DNA of 64,000 nt from Verrucomicrobiota bacterium (GCA_027622555.1 JAQBYJ010000005.1:1-64000); one strand, 5' to 3'. Shown: positions 1 to 9,911, counted from the stretch's first letter. Numbers and translations are program-made. The notes: generated from the sequence alone by a model not told the origin.

Positions 1-1
1 T

Positions 2-118
2 CCAGTGTTTAAGCGGACCTCCCTCACGAAAAAAACCGAAATTTTATCAAATCCATTCCGAATCGGCCAAGTCGGGCTAGCACTTGGTTTTGGAATGGTG
101 CTTACCAAGGTGTCATAA
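2..118 (+). CDS. C-terminal end of a protein cut by the window edge
   Basis: An open frame enters from the left edge and ends at a TAA at 116-118, giving 38 residues. The last 20 or so residues are hydrophobic and glycine-rich (GLALGFGMVL), which would suit the end of a membrane segment. There is too little sequence to recognise a family. It could be chance, since only 38 codons are visible. Confidence 0.35.
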   Translation, partial: PVFKRTSLTKKTEILSNPFRIGQVGLALGFGMVLTKVS

Positions 119-205
119 GAATCATTGTTAATAAAACGATTCTGAGAGAAATCTTTTCCCCCTTACAGACCCGAAAAGGACCAAGCGAAAGGTGGGGTAC
201 TTTCT

Positions 206-997
206 TTACTGAAAGAAGGATTTGGAACTCTTGGACGCATCCGGCGCCCATATCTTGATGTTGTCGACAAAGCCAATATCATCAAATGAACCGAAACCGA
301 TGAATCCTTCCTCAAATGGAACTTCATCAGCGATCATGATCGGAGTCAGCATGTCATCGAAATAGAGTGCGACCGTTCCTTTAGCGATATCGCGAACGAT
401 CCGAATCTTCTTCCACACCTCTACTCCCCAATCTACGCCAACGGTTCGGAAATCCGTTATCGGCGTACGATCCGCTTCGTTTACGACAAACACATTATGG
501 GCATTGTTATCTCCGTTTTTGGCGATGTGAATGTACATGTAGTGACTGGGATCCTGAAATCCGAAAAAGAAACAATGGTCGCGATGCGCATACCCGGGAG
601 CTTGGTCGGCGTTTTCGTATTGCTTCATGTACTCCTTGATCGGAGTTCCTTTCACTCCGCTTTGCTGAATATCGACTTCGAGTACAAAGCTACCGAATGT
701 TTTTCCTTTTATCAGAGCGATGTTCAAAGGAGACCGGTGGGGAGGCTTATAATCGCTGGCACCTTTCAGGGACAACACCTGACTTCCCTGAACCTTGGTT
801 AGTTCCCAAGCAGAAGAATCGGTCATCATGAATTCCGTGAAAGAGGATTTTTTGTCGAACGACTGCTCGTACTGGAGCTTAAAATTATCCGGAATATCCG
901 GCGACTTGGCAGAAGCGCAGGCAACGCTTCCGAGTAACAAAAGACTGGGGAAAAGATGACGACAGAAGAAGTTTTTCATAGGGACACTTATTTTCAT
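206..997 (-). CDS. Secreted concanavalin-like (LamG/DUF1080-type) protein
   Basis: This 263-residue protein has a basic N-terminus, a Leu-rich hydrophobic core and an ACASA-K junction that reads as a signal peptidase I site. The mature part is rich in beta-strand patterns (FGSFVLEVDIQ, WGVEVWKKIRIVRD, VALYFDD, GFIGFGSFDDIGFVDNIKIW) like concanavalin-A-fold lectin/glucanase domains and the DUF1080 proteins common in PVC bacteria. The periplasm or cell surface is the likely location, and binding or cleavage of a polysaccharide is inferred. A second in-frame ATG at 979 also gives a good signal peptide, so the start is uncertain by 18 bases. The gene is divergent from the related protein at 1093. 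The exact substrate cannot be told. Confidence 0.7.
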   Translation of the reverse strand: MKISVPMKNFFCRHLFPSLLLLGSVACASAKSPDIPDNFKLQYEQSFDKKSSFTEFMMTDSSAWELTKVQGSQVLSLKGASDYKPPHRSPLNIALIKGKTFGSFVLEVDIQQSGVKGTPIKEYMKQYENADQAPGYAHRDHCFFFGFQDPSHYMYIHIAKNGDNNAHNVFVVNEADRTPITDFRTVGVDWGVEVWKKIRIVRDIAKGTVALYFDDMLTPIMIADEVPFEEGFIGFGSFDDIGFVDNIKIWAPDASKSSKSFFQ

Positions 998-1092
998 GCT
1001 TAAGTTGGGAGCAGACTAAGATGCCGCAGGAAATAAAGGCAAACGATTAACCCAAGACTTGCCAGCTTCTACAACAACAGCGACAAACGATT

Positions 1093-1785
1093 ATGCGCAC
1101 CGCCCTAAGCTTGAAGTTCATCCTAACCTCAATTCTGTTTTCAGCCTTAACAGCACTCGGAGCACCCTTGGCCAAAAAAGGGACCCCGATACTTTCCAAT
1201 CCATTTGAGGGATCTCTTGAAAGACATGAATCGGTCGACCTCAAGAACGGTTGGACCAGGAAAATCAGTTTTGGCATCTGGACCCTGCAAAACGATGGGT
1301 CATTGAAAGCAATCAATGTTCCCGAGCATGGGCACGGCCCCGTGCTTACATTCATAGCGCTTATCCGTGACATCATCATCGAATGCGAATTCATGATCCC
1401 CGAAACTCCCATTAAAGACCGACACTTTCGGATCTTTATCGATGAAGATGGATTCGGCGGACACAACATTCAATCCACGGCGAATCTCAGCTCATCCTTC
1501 CGACCCGTAGGATTCACTCTTCAGCACCTCCGCAAAGACGAGAAGCAAGGGATAGTCCAGGACGTTGATTTTGGTCCGCTCGAATTGAATCTCATACCCG
1601 GCAAGTGGTACAAGATGCGATTGGAGGTAGTCGGTGACCAGGCTCGAACGACAGTCGACGGAATAACGCTGGAAAGCCAACATGCCAACCTGAACGTTGA
1701 AAAGAGTAAGATCGGGCTAAATCCGGGATTGGCCGGGGGAAGCATTCGTAATTTCAAAGCCTGGGAAGTTAAAAGCGGTTCGTAA
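1093..1785 (+). CDS. Secreted concanavalin-like protein of unknown function
   Basis: The protein has 230 residues with an N-terminal signal peptide (MRTALSLKFILTSILF..., probable cleavage after the Ala-rich stretch near residue 23). The mature region alternates beta-strand-like segments typical of a jelly-roll fold: a DIIIECEFMIPE strand, then DRHFRIFIDEDGFGGH, WYKMRLEVVGDQARTTVDG, and a final NFKAWEV. This 'GKWYKMRLEVVGD...VDG' pattern is frequent in DUF1080/LamG-like proteins of Verrucomicrobia and Planctomycetes. It sits head-to-head with another such protein (206-997), and the short space between them probably holds both promoters. A role in carbohydrate binding or hydrolysis at the cell surface is inferred. 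Confidence 0.65.
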   Translation: MRTALSLKFILTSILFSALTALGAPLAKKGTPILSNPFEGSLERHESVDLKNGWTRKISFGIWTLQNDGSLKAINVPEHGHGPVLTFIALIRDIIIECEFMIPETPIKDRHFRIFIDEDGFGGHNIQSTANLSSSFRPVGFTLQHLRKDEKQGIVQDVDFGPLELNLIPGKWYKMRLEVVGDQARTTVDGITLESQHANLNVEKSKIGLNPGLAGGSIRNFKAWEVKSGS

Positions 1786-1821
1786 CCAATACCGGATTCA
1801 ATAATCTTCTAAGCATAAAAC

Positions 1822-2085
1822 ATGGGCGAACACATTTCCAAGGATCCTCTTCACGGCGTTACGCTTGAATATATTATCAAAAACCTGGTGGAGTACTACG
1901 GCTGGGAAGAACTGGGTAAACTCATTCCCATTCGTTGCTTTGATACCGACCCCTCCATAACTTCCAGTCTAAGATTTCTGCGCAAGACTCCCTGGGCGAG
2001 AACCAAAGTCGAGGGACTTTACATTTACACGTTGAAAAAGGAAAGCAGAGATGAATCTACTGATTGCAAGGATAGAGGTCTTTGA
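1822..2085 (+). CDS. VF530 family DNA-binding protein
   Basis: This 87-residue protein carries the near-invariant core of the VF530 family (DUF2132): [20 protein letters not shown] near residue 8, then a [17 protein letters not shown] stretch and [17 protein letters not shown]. The family is a small double-stranded-DNA-binding fold known mostly from proteobacteria such as Vibrio, and its cellular role is not established. The length fits the family, with a poorly conserved charged tail of about 18 residues. It lies 36 bases after the concanavalin-like gene and may be co-transcribed. Family assignment is confident. Confidence 0.9.
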   Translation: MGEHISKDPLHGVTLEYIIKNLVEYYGWEELGKLIPIRCFDTDPSITSSLRFLRKTPWARTKVEGLYIYTLKKESRDESTDCKDRGL

Positions 2086-2148
2086 GTTTTGAAAGATTAT
2101 CCGCTGACTTCGCCTTCAACAAATGATTCAGAATAAATATTGCAATGT

Positions 2149-2207
2149 GTAGGAACTGCTTTAGCTGCGATTTCTAGCTCGCAAACGATCGCAGCTAATC
2201 GTACCAA
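2149..2207. repeat. REP-like palindromic element
   Basis: The element opens with GTAGGAAC and contains perfect 11-base inverted arms (TTAGCTGCGAT at 2161-2171 and ATCGCAGCTAA at 2188-2198) around a 16-base loop. The GTAGGA(A/G)C...GCGA layout matches the larger palindrome at 38946-39014. It lies in the 190-base gap between two convergent genes, as REP elements usually do. It could also end transcription of the flanking genes. Confidence 0.55.
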
Positions 2208-2276
2208 GAGAAAAATTGCGTTCAATCACCGTTTTTCAGCATTTCTCACACTTCGATGTTAAAAGATATTCTGAAA

Positions 2277-4826
2277 TTAATACACCGAAATGGGGCCGAC
2301 GCCGACGGGAATCAACTCTACCTTCCCTAATCCCTTGGCAGATTTGAGGGAAAGTCTAAACACGAATTGAAAGTCGTTGAGCTCATCCGGGTCCACCAGC
2401 GTTTGTTCAATGGTCCAGTTTGAACGATCGTCGGACTCGCTGATTCGGGTGTTCCCCTTCTCTCGAGCACCGGGATCTAATCGAATCCATTCGTGATTCT
2501 CGTAATAAGCAGTCATCGCCTGTTCCAGCTCCATCGCTTGAGATCTCGCCTCGGGAAACATCTCTTCAAATTCAAAACTTTCGGTGATCTCCTGATATTC
2601 CTTATTGGCCAACATCCGAAGGAAGCGGAATACTTCGTTTCTTACCAAACGCGTAAACGATTCACGATCTCGGGTAATGTCGATGACTCCAGGGTTCTTA
2701 TTCTCCGCCTCGGCCTCACCAGATCCAACAACATAATCCGGATTGCGCAGGAGTTCCCATTCATCCAAAAGGCTGGAGTCTGTCATACGCAGAAGATTTT
2801 CGATGTAAGTAATAGCATCATTCACTGCTTCTGTTTTAAAATGTGGCGGAATGGTATTATCGAGCACCCGGTAAACATTGGTTAGGTGGCGAAGCAAGAG
2901 ACCTTCGGCACGCATCAGCCCATAGAGTTTAATGTAGTCGGCAAAACTGCTGAACCGCTCAAACATTTCCCGCGCGATCGACTTCGGCTTGATATTCTCG
3001 GTACCCACCCAGGGGTGCTCACTAGCAAATTGATTAAAGGTTTCGTAGATAAACTCGCGTTCAGGCTTGGGATATTCGAGCTCCTCAAGTTTTTCCATAC
3101 GCTCGTCGTATTCGATGCCCGCAGCTTTCATTTCAGCCACTTTGTCACCCTTTAATTTATCCAGTTGCATACGCAATATAACATCGGGATTTTCAAGGAT
3201 CGACTCAACCAGACTAAGCAACTTGAACGGATATTCGGGGGCGGTGGTATCGAGCAAACCAAGCGTATCGATACAATAGAGAGCAAGTGTTTGGTTCAGA
3301 GAAAAGTCATCCTGAAGCTCTATATTAACACGCAGTTTTTGAGTAGCGCCCTTCGGCATAATCTCGATGATATTCCGATCCACCAAAGCACGAAAAAGCT
3401 GAAAAGAGTTACGCCTCATTGCCTGCTTGGATCGATCGTTATTGTGACAATCGTTGATAAGAGTCCGCATCGCTCTGCAACCGTCCCCTACCCGACTCAG
3501 GACATTGAGCAACATCCCATGCGACACATTGAAACTCGAGGTTAACGGTTCCGCAGGAGCGGCCTGCAATTTGTTAAACGTTTCTTCGTCCCAATGAACA
3601 AACCCACGGTCAGGCGGCTTGCGTTTAACCATCTTCTTTTTCTTCTTCGGATCAGCTGCCGCTTTCGATTCCATCCGCTTATTCTCAATCACATGCTCCG
3701 GAGCCTGAGCTATCACATAACCATGGTCGTCAAAACCCTTTCGTCCAGCACGGCCGCTTATCTGGTGAAAATCACGCGCGGTTAGGATGCCGGTGCTTGT
3801 GCCACTGTATTTGCAGAGCTGGGTGAAGAGAACGGTTCTAATTGGTACATTGACTCCGACGCCAAGCGTATCGGTTCCGCAAATGATTTTAAGTAATCCT
3901 TTCTGCGCAAGCTTCTCCATCAGGACCCGGTACTTGGGTAACAGACCCGCATGGTGAAGCCCAATACCGCTACGAAGGAGTTTCTTTATGTCTTTTCCAA
4001 AGGGACTCGTAAAAGGAACGTTTTGAAGCTCTTCGGAAATCTCAGCCTTCTCTGCTTTTGTGCAGACATTGAAACTGAGTAAATTCTGCGCCGTCTCCGA
4101 AGCGGACCGTTGGGTAAAGTGAACGACATAAACAGGAAACTTGTTGGTCGCCTGCAGTTTTTCGAGCGTCTCAGTAAACGGATCCTCCACGTAGCTGAAC
4201 TCCAACGGAACCGGCCGATCCGTACTCGAAACGCTTGCACATTCGTTGCCCGTAACACGCTCAAGTTCATTTTGAAAGAACCGGGTATCACCCAAGGTGG
4301 CAGACATCAGGAGAAAACGGGCATGCGGCAAAGTCAGCAACGGAGCTTGCCAGGCTACACCCCGTTCAGGATCGGAGTAGTAATGAAACTCATCCATGAT
4401 CACGTCGTGCACTTTCGCCTTCTCTCCGTCTCTGAGCGCTATGTTGGACAAGATTTCGGCCGTACAACAAAGAATGGGTGCACTCCGGTTGACGCTGGCA
4501 TCACCGGTCATCATACCGACGTTTTCAGGGCCAAAGTCCCGGCACAGCGACAAGAACTTCTCATTCACCAGCGCCTTAATCGGGCAGGTGTAAACGGATT
4601 GCTTGCCGGTGGAAGCGGAAAGAAAATGCAATCCTGCGGCCACCAATGATTTTCCAGACCCGGTAGGTGTATTCAGGATAAGGTTCTTTCCTGCAAACAA
4701 CTCCAGTATAGCCTCCTCCTGAGCAGGGTACAGTTCGATCCCCTTCTCCAGCGCATACTCTAGAAAATGCTCCAGCAGTACGTCCGGATCTGTTTGGCCT
4801 ACCAGAGGTAAAAGCGGAAAATCCAT
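2277..4826 (-). CDS. DExH-box superfamily II helicase with DUF3516-type C-terminus
   Basis: This is an ATP-dependent nucleic-acid helicase of about 849 residues, related to Ski2-like/actinobacterial DUF3516 helicases. Visible motifs: Walker A TPTGSGKS at residues 53-60, DEFH at 145-148, SAT at 175-177, [14 protein letters not shown] near 317 and [10 protein letters not shown] at 355-364. After the two RecA-like domains comes a basic [16 protein letters not shown] linker and a long helical C-terminal region. The ATG at 4826 (MDFPLLPL) is preferred to a start at 4874 because the upstream 16 residues look unstructured. RNA is the likely substrate by analogy with Ski2-like enzymes; this is inferred. 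The gene is convergent with nothing on its left and divergent from the sulfatase at 4945. Confidence 0.88.
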   Translation of the reverse strand: MDFPLLPLVGQTDPDVLLEHFLEYALEKGIELYPAQEEAILELFAGKNLILNTPTGSGKSLVAAGLHFLSASTGKQSVYTCPIKALVNEKFLSLCRDFGPENVGMMTGDASVNRSAPILCCTAEILSNIALRDGEKAKVHDVIMDEFHYYSDPERGVAWQAPLLTLPHARFLLMSATLGDTRFFQNELERVTGNECASVSSTDRPVPLEFSYVEDPFTETLEKLQATNKFPVYVVHFTQRSASETAQNLLSFNVCTKAEKAEISEELQNVPFTSPFGKDIKKLLRSGIGLHHAGLLPKYRVLMEKLAQKGLLKIICGTDTLGVGVNVPIRTVLFTQLCKYSGTSTGILTARDFHQISGRAGRKGFDDHGYVIAQAPEHVIENKRMESKAAADPKKKKKMVKRKPPDRGFVHWDEETFNKLQAAPAEPLTSSFNVSHGMLLNVLSRVGDGCRAMRTLINDCHNNDRSKQAMRRNSFQLFRALVDRNIIEIMPKGATQKLRVNIELQDDFSLNQTLALYCIDTLGLLDTTAPEYPFKLLSLVESILENPDVILRMQLDKLKGDKVAEMKAAGIEYDERMEKLEELEYPKPEREFIYETFNQFASEHPWVGTENIKPKSIAREMFERFSSFADYIKLYGLMRAEGLLLRHLTNVYRVLDNTIPPHFKTEAVNDAITYIENLLRMTDSSLLDEWELLRNPDYVVGSGEAEAENKNPGVIDITRDRESFTRLVRNEVFRFLRMLANKEYQEITESFEFEEMFPEARSQAMELEQAMTAYYENHEWIRLDPGAREKGNTRISESDDRSNWTIEQTLVDPDELNDFQFVFRLSLKSAKGLGKVELIPVGVGPISVY

Positions 4827-4944
4827 GGCGAGCGAGCATTCAAGTTGATTCCTTGAGTGCAATAGTAGGTTCAAGAAATCTCCTCCTGAGACCGTACGGT
4901 CTAGGTTGACGCCTCTTCAAGCATTCCCTCAATATCTAGGGTCC

Positions 4945-6474
4945 ATGACACAACGTCCGACCTCAATATCCGCATTCTTCCTTTTTCTATTCCTACTAAC
5001 CGCGACCCTATCAGCACAGGACCAACCAAATGTCATTCTAATCATCGCCGACGACATAGGGTTTTCCGATATAGGAAGCTATGGGTCGGAAATTGAAACA
5101 CCCCATTTAGATAAACTAGCCTATGACGGCCTGCGTTTCAGAAACTTCTACAATATGTCAAAATGCGAGCCGACAAGAAGCTCACTTTTTACAGGGAGGT
5201 TTTTGCCCGGTAAGCATATTGAAAATGCGATTCCATTTTCGACGCTCATGCACGAAGCCGGCTACTACACGGCTATGGTGGGCAAAGAGCATTTAATGTC
5301 CTGGGTACCTGCCCGTTGTTTTGCCGTAAACAGTTTCGAAGACTCTTTTGTATTCTGGAAAATCAATTCTTTCTGGCTTCCTCCAAGTGGAGAGTTTGAA
5401 TATCCTTTTCGATTCAATGGCGTTCAGGTCAAAGCGGAGGATATGCAGGTTACCAGAGAACCTCTTTTCAAAACAGACGTTATGACCGACTACGCCTTGA
5501 AATTCCTCGACAAGGCGAATGAGAGTAAAAAGCCCTTCTTTCTCTACCTGCCCTACCACGAAGCACATTACCCGCTTCAGGCGCGTGAAGAAGACATTGC
5601 GAAGTATCGCGGTAAATACAAAGTCGGTTGGGATAACATTCGGGCCGCACGTTTCGCCAGACAAAAGGAGTTGGGAGTCATTCCAGTCAACGCCGAGCTC
5701 AGTCCACCGGAAGACAATATCAATAATTACCGCGGCCCTTATCGGGACAATATTTATAAATACCGCCCATGGGATTCGTTGGATGAAGAAGAACAAGACG
5801 AGCTTGATCTTGAGCAAGCGGTTTTCGCTGCGATGGTTGACGGACTGGACCAGAACATTGGGCGGGTGCTCGAGAAACTGGATCAAATCAAGGAGCGCGA
5901 AAACACCCTGATCATTTTCTTTACGGACAACGGATCCTGTCCTTACGACTCGAATGTAGATTTCGACATCCCCCCAGGCGGAGCCGACTCCTACCGAACC
6001 CTTTCAGCAGCATGGGCCAACGTCGGTGATACTCCCTATCGATTCTATAAACAATATGGCCACGAAGGCGGTGCCCACACGCATATGATAGCAAACTGGC
6101 CCGGTGTTATTGAACCAGGCTTCAGTGACGGCCTCGCCCACCTTACAGACATTTATCCGACCATGCTTGAACTCGCAGGTGCCGAATATCCGGATTCATT
6201 GAATGAGAAACCTACACCAAGCCTGGATGGAGAATCATTGATGCCCTTATTAAAAGGTGAATCACGATCGGAACCGGATATTATCGTGTCGGGTCACGGT
6301 GAAAATTTTCGCATGGTTCGGGTCGGCGACTGGAAGTTGGTCAGAGTGAATGGAAATGCCTGGGAACTCTATAACCTCGCAGAGGACCCCACTGAATTGG
6401 ACAACCTGGCTGAAAATAAACCCGAGAAGGTTAAAGAGCTAATCAAAGCCTACGAAGATTATTTGGAAACTTGA
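4945..6474 (+). CDS. Secreted arylsulfatase-family hydrolase
   Basis: The enzyme would hydrolyse sulfate esters, probably on algal polysaccharides, in the periplasm or outside the cell. It has an N-terminal signal peptide (hydrophobic run ending in LSAQ), the metal-binding PNVILIIADDIGFSDIG motif near residue 27, and the sulfatase signature CEPTRSSLFTG with Cys74 as the residue to be converted to formylglycine. FFTDNG and GHEGGAHTHM contribute further metal and substrate contacts. The length (509 residues) fits the family. The ATG at 4945 gives the signal peptide; an upstream TTG at 4906 would add 13 residues and is less likely. It is convergent with a second sulfatase ending at 6482, only 7 bases away. 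The substrate is unknown. Confidence 0.93.
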   Translation: MTQRPTSISAFFLFLFLLTATLSAQDQPNVILIIADDIGFSDIGSYGSEIETPHLDKLAYDGLRFRNFYNMSKCEPTRSSLFTGRFLPGKHIENAIPFSTLMHEAGYYTAMVGKEHLMSWVPARCFAVNSFEDSFVFWKINSFWLPPSGEFEYPFRFNGVQVKAEDMQVTREPLFKTDVMTDYALKFLDKANESKKPFFLYLPYHEAHYPLQAREEDIAKYRGKYKVGWDNIRAARFARQKELGVIPVNAELSPPEDNINNYRGPYRDNIYKYRPWDSLDEEEQDELDLEQAVFAAMVDGLDQNIGRVLEKLDQIKERENTLIIFFTDNGSCPYDSNVDFDIPPGGADSYRTLSAAWANVGDTPYRFYKQYGHEGGAHTHMIANWPGVIEPGFSDGLAHLTDIYPTMLELAGAEYPDSLNEKPTPSLDGESLMPLLKGESRSEPDIIVSGHGENFRMVRVGDWKLVRVNGNAWELYNLAEDPTELDNLAENKPEKVKELIKAYEDYLET

Positions 6475-6481
6475 GGTCCCT

Positions 6482-7951
6482 TTACCTGCTGCGATTATTT
6501 GTAATCAACTTCACCGCCTCCAATTCAAGTGCTTTTGCTTTGGATGGATTCTGGTTATACCGATCCTCGGTTTCACTGAGATCTTCTTTCATGTTGAAGA
6601 GTGACCAAGGTCGTTCGAAACGGTTGCCTTTGGGAAGCTGACGTCCGCCAGAACCATTGCCTAGAACCAGTTTCCAATCGCCATCGCGGATGGCAAACAT
6701 CGCACCACCGGAGTGGTGAATTACAGGCGCTCGTTTAAATGCTTTTTCGTTGCCAATCATTAAAGGCAGAAAGCTGAAGCTATCCTGAGCAGCCACCGTT
6801 GGAGGTGGAAGTTCAGAACCAACAACTTCCGCGGCTGTGGCAAAAAAATCGGTGTGAGTAATTGTCCGGTCTGACTTGCTTCCTGAGTTAACTTTTCCAG
6901 GCCAGCGCACAAAGAAAGGAACGCGATGACCGGCTTCCCAAATGTCGGCCTTGGTTCCACGCAGTTCTCCGTTGGCCGTATGATTGGCTTCGTAAAATCC
7001 CTGCACCGTTTCATCATTAACATGGTCAGGTTCATTTGAATCTGTTTGGCGATACATGTAGGAACCATTGTCACTCGTGTAGATAACCAGGGTGTTGTCG
7101 TAAATTCCTGCGTCATCGATTGCTTTTAATACCTGACCAACCGTCCAGTCGACCTGCATCACGAAATCACCATAAGGCCCCAAATCTGTTTTCCCCTTAA
7201 ACCGGGAATGCGGCATGGCTGGTTTATGTGGCGCGGTAAGTGGAAAATACAAAAAGAATGGCTGCTCGGTTTTCGATTGATCATTAATGTAGTTAGCAGC
7301 CTTTTGGGTTAAGGTGTCCAAGCAATCGATTATGGAAAAATCCGATCCTAATTCGCCTTTACGAAGAAAATGGGGGAATCCACTTCCTGGATGGATACGA
7401 TCAGGAAGGCCAGTGATGGTATGACCTTCAACATAAACATAAGGTGGAAAATCCAACGATGCCGGGATAACCAGTGAGTAATCAAACCCCACATCTACCG
7501 GGGAGTAGTCCACGTGTTTGGCCCAATCCCACTCACCGGCAGTCTTTTGAAATCCTAACCCCAGATGCCATTTTCCGACAATTCCGGTAGCATAACCTTG
7601 TTTCTTCAAAAAGGACGCAACCGTCTCACGATCCCGCTCAATAATGGGAGCTCCGTACCCATTGAGTACTCCATGAGTCAATGGGCTTCGCCAACAGTAG
7701 CGGCCAGTCATCAAACCGTATCGAGTAGGAGTGCAAACGGCGGATGGTGAATGCGCATCCGTAAAAGTCATACCTTCCCCCGCCAATCTATTTAGGTTTG
7801 GGGTTGGTATTTTGGAATTCGGATTTAAGGCCTGCACATCGCCGGACCCCATGTCGTCGGCCATAATGAAGACGATGTTCGGACGAGTGTCTGCGAGGCA
7901 AATGGAGGCACAGGTAAAAAAGCAAACTGAAAGGAAATAGATATACTTCAT
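6482..7951 (-). CDS. Secreted arylsulfatase A-like enzyme
   Basis: A 489-residue sulfatase with a signal peptide (cleavage likely near CLADT, residue 20), the RPNIVFIMADDMGSGDV metal motif and the signature CTPTRYGLMTGRY, with Cys73 as the formylglycine precursor. VGKWHLG, YTSDNGS and GTKADIWEAGHRVPF are typical of the arylsulfatase A-like branch. It follows the DUF1080 gene at 7997-8605 on the same strand with a 45-base gap, so the two are likely co-transcribed. Sulfatase plus DUF1080 pairs are common in marine PVC bacteria that break down sulfated glycans. A formylglycine-generating enzyme is required for activity and is not encoded in this window. Confidence 0.93.
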   Translation of the reverse strand: MKYIYFLSVCFFTCASICLADTRPNIVFIMADDMGSGDVQALNPNSKIPTPNLNRLAGEGMTFTDAHSPSAVCTPTRYGLMTGRYCWRSPLTHGVLNGYGAPIIERDRETVASFLKKQGYATGIVGKWHLGLGFQKTAGEWDWAKHVDYSPVDVGFDYSLVIPASLDFPPYVYVEGHTITGLPDRIHPGSGFPHFLRKGELGSDFSIIDCLDTLTQKAANYINDQSKTEQPFFLYFPLTAPHKPAMPHSRFKGKTDLGPYGDFVMQVDWTVGQVLKAIDDAGIYDNTLVIYTSDNGSYMYRQTDSNEPDHVNDETVQGFYEANHTANGELRGTKADIWEAGHRVPFFVRWPGKVNSGSKSDRTITHTDFFATAAEVVGSELPPPTVAAQDSFSFLPLMIGNEKAFKRAPVIHHSGGAMFAIRDGDWKLVLGNGSGGRQLPKGNRFERPWSLFNMKEDLSETEDRYNQNPSKAKALELEAVKLITNNRSR

Positions 7952-7996
7952 AGTAAGAGAATTGGTTGAATGTAAGAAATCAAGCAGGAGGATTTA

Positions 7997-8605
7997 TCAA
8001 AGCTCCTCAATCGTAATGTCCTTATACCAGGCCTCGGTGGGTTTGCCGCTGTGGATCTGCACGGCGATAATCCCCTCGACCGGAATTTCTTCCACCGGTT
8101 CATTCCAATCCACCGTTTTATGGCCATTGAGCCAGAGTTGAATGTGTCGGCCTTCGCAACGAATCACGTAAGTATTCCAACCATCGTAGTTAATATGCTC
8201 AGACAGCTTTTCAAGGTCCGGACCTTGCAAAACAACACGTCTACGAGATTCGTCATAGAGGGCTCCCCAGTACCGGCCACCCATATCCGCTTGATACCCT
8301 ATCACTTCATGGTGATTGGGAATACGCTCCGTGCGAAACTGAACTCCAGCATTGGGGCTTTCTCCAATTAGTCTGAACTTAAAGCGCAACTCAAAATCAC
8401 CATAGCGTTTCTTAGTGCTGAGAAATTGGTTCTTGGGAATCGCTGTCTCCAAATTACCTCCAACAATAGCTCCATCTTCAATCCGGAAAGATTCGAGGGG
8501 CCCTTCCCAACCGTTGAAAGATTTTCCATCAAATATGCGAACTGGTTTTGCGTTTGCGAGGGACGTAAAGGTAATGACAAAAATTAGGGTAATAAACGTT
8601 TTCAT
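7997..8605 (-). CDS. DUF1080 (3-keto-disaccharide hydrolase-like) secreted protein
   Basis: The 202-residue protein is a single DUF1080 domain behind a signal peptide (MKTFITLIFVITFTSLANA). Family hallmarks are present: FDGKSFNGWEG near residue 25, a YGDFELRFKFRL strand, NAGVQFRTERI, and WNTYVIRCEGRHIQLWLNG followed by GIIAVQIHSG and WYKDI. DUF1080 has a concanavalin-like fold, and some members hydrolyse 3-keto-glycosides. It is the first gene of a probable two-gene unit with the sulfatase at 6482-7951, which suggests joint action on a sulfated glycan. The true substrate is not known. Confidence 0.92.
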   Translation of the reverse strand: MKTFITLIFVITFTSLANAKPVRIFDGKSFNGWEGPLESFRIEDGAIVGGNLETAIPKNQFLSTKKRYGDFELRFKFRLIGESPNAGVQFRTERIPNHHEVIGYQADMGGRYWGALYDESRRRVVLQGPDLEKLSEHINYDGWNTYVIRCEGRHIQLWLNGHKTVDWNEPVEEIPVEGIIAVQIHSGKPTEAWYKDITIEEL

Positions 8606-8695
8606 TCCTTAGCTCTAAAGAACAGTTTGGATGTTGCCCAGCAAAGAGTGTGACTGTTTTATTATGCCAGAACTAAATCTCTTCCACCCATAACC

Positions 8696-9550
8696 ATGCG
8701 AACAACCACGACTATTATCATAGCTGGACTACTGGCCTTAAAATCGGCCATAGCACAAACTGACTTCATCGAAACGAACGTTCAGGTCGCCCAAAATGTT
8801 GAAGGGAAATTGGTCGTACCAGGTGGAGAAGAGGCGAAACGAGCGATTTTGATTCTCCATGGTTTCAACGATCACATGGATAGTGTCGGTGATTTACATA
8901 AACTAGCTGCTCACGGTCTGGCAAAAGAAGGATTTGGCAGCCTCCGAATCAATTTTCGAGGAGAAGGAATTCGCAATAACAGTGTGATAACTTCGACACT
9001 GGAATCCCGAACCGAAGATGCAGAAAACGCCTACCGTTTTTTGAAGAAACAATTTCCAGAAGCTTCATTTGGAATAACGGGGTGGAGTATGGGTGGCAGC
9101 ACAGCGATTATTCTGATGGGTACCCACCCAAACTGGTTTGAATCGGCCGTATTTTGGTCAAGCGGAGGACACAACTTGAAAGATAAGCTCGCGGTAGGCG
9201 AAACTCCTGAACACAGCGCGATGATAAAAAAAATCCTGTTAGAAGGAAAGGCTGAGAATCAAAGTTGGACGACCATCACCTACACTCGGGAAAACTACGC
9301 AAGCTGGATCGGCTTCGACTCTGCTGATTATTTGGGAAAGTACGAAGGAGCATTTCTAGGCATTCGTGGATCAGATGATTTTTTACCACTCCATGAACCC
9401 GAATGGTTGAAAATCCTTAAAGGCGAGCCCCTGGCTTATCATGTACTGGGAGGCGCTGATCACATATTCAATGTGCTTGACCCACAAAAAAGCCAAGGCG
9501 ATACAGTGGTTAAACTCACATTGGATTGGTTTCAAAACACACTAAAATAA
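8696..9550 (+). CDS. Secreted alpha/beta hydrolase
   Basis: The 284-residue protein has a signal peptide (MRTTTTIIIAGLLALKSAIA) and an alpha/beta-hydrolase fold with the ILHGFNDH oxyanion strand, nucleophile elbow GWSMGG, acid at GSDDF and catalytic His at GGADHIF. The pattern fits serine esterases/acyl hydrolases of the prolyl-oligopeptidase/lysophospholipase-like group. Reaction and substrate cannot be fixed from sequence. It is followed after one base by a small membrane protein (9552), so the two are probably translated together. A role in deacylating extracellular compounds is inferred. Confidence 0.87.
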   Translation: MRTTTTIIIAGLLALKSAIAQTDFIETNVQVAQNVEGKLVVPGGEEAKRAILILHGFNDHMDSVGDLHKLAAHGLAKEGFGSLRINFRGEGIRNNSVITSTLESRTEDAENAYRFLKKQFPEASFGITGWSMGGSTAIILMGTHPNWFESAVFWSSGGHNLKDKLAVGETPEHSAMIKKILLEGKAENQSWTTITYTRENYASWIGFDSADYLGKYEGAFLGIRGSDDFLPLHEPEWLKILKGEPLAYHVLGGADHIFNVLDPQKSQGDTVVKLTLDWFQNTLK

Positions 9551-9551
9551 A

Positions 9552-9866
9552 ATGCAGGATAAAACTTTAAACCGGTTTCGAAAAGTAGCCATCTGGGAAG
9601 GCATTTCCTTCTTGATCCTTCTAGGAATCGCCATGCCAATCAAATACGGCCTGGGAAACCCGATTCCGGTAAAAGTCGTGGGAATGATCCACGGAATTCT
9701 CTTTATCGCGTATGTAATTTTACTAATCCAGGCAGCCATGGAATATGACTGGCCCTTCAAGAAATCTGCCTTGGCTTTTGCCGCCTCCCTAATCCCATTC
9801 GGTCCTTTTCTCTTTGATCGTCGTTTAGCAAAAGAAGCATTAGCCACCGAAGCGTTGGGTCAGTAG
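9552..9866 (+). CDS. DUF3817 small membrane protein
   Basis: A 104-residue protein with three hydrophobic segments and the DUF3817 pattern: FRKVAIWEGISFLILLGIAMP, then KVVGMIHGILFIAYVILL, then the WPFKKSALAFAASLIPFGPF block before a charged tail. DUF3817 proteins are integral inner-membrane proteins of unknown function. It starts one base after the stop of the alpha/beta hydrolase, suggesting translational coupling. No regulatory signal of its own is visible. Confidence 0.85.
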   Translation: MQDKTLNRFRKVAIWEGISFLILLGIAMPIKYGLGNPIPVKVVGMIHGILFIAYVILLIQAAMEYDWPFKKSALAFAASLIPFGPFLFDRRLAKEALATEALGQ

Positions 9867-9911
9867 TAAAAAAGCCTCACTCAAACGCTTGTCCAAGCTA
9901 AGATTTCATAG

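Noticed and set aside
4110-4649. Long open frame on the plus strand inside the helicase gene
   Set aside because: It lies wholly opposite a well-supported helicase, and its translation has no recognisable motif.
5293-5886. Antisense open frame within the first sulfatase
   Set aside because: The sulfatase signature is on the other strand and the antisense product looks like no protein family.
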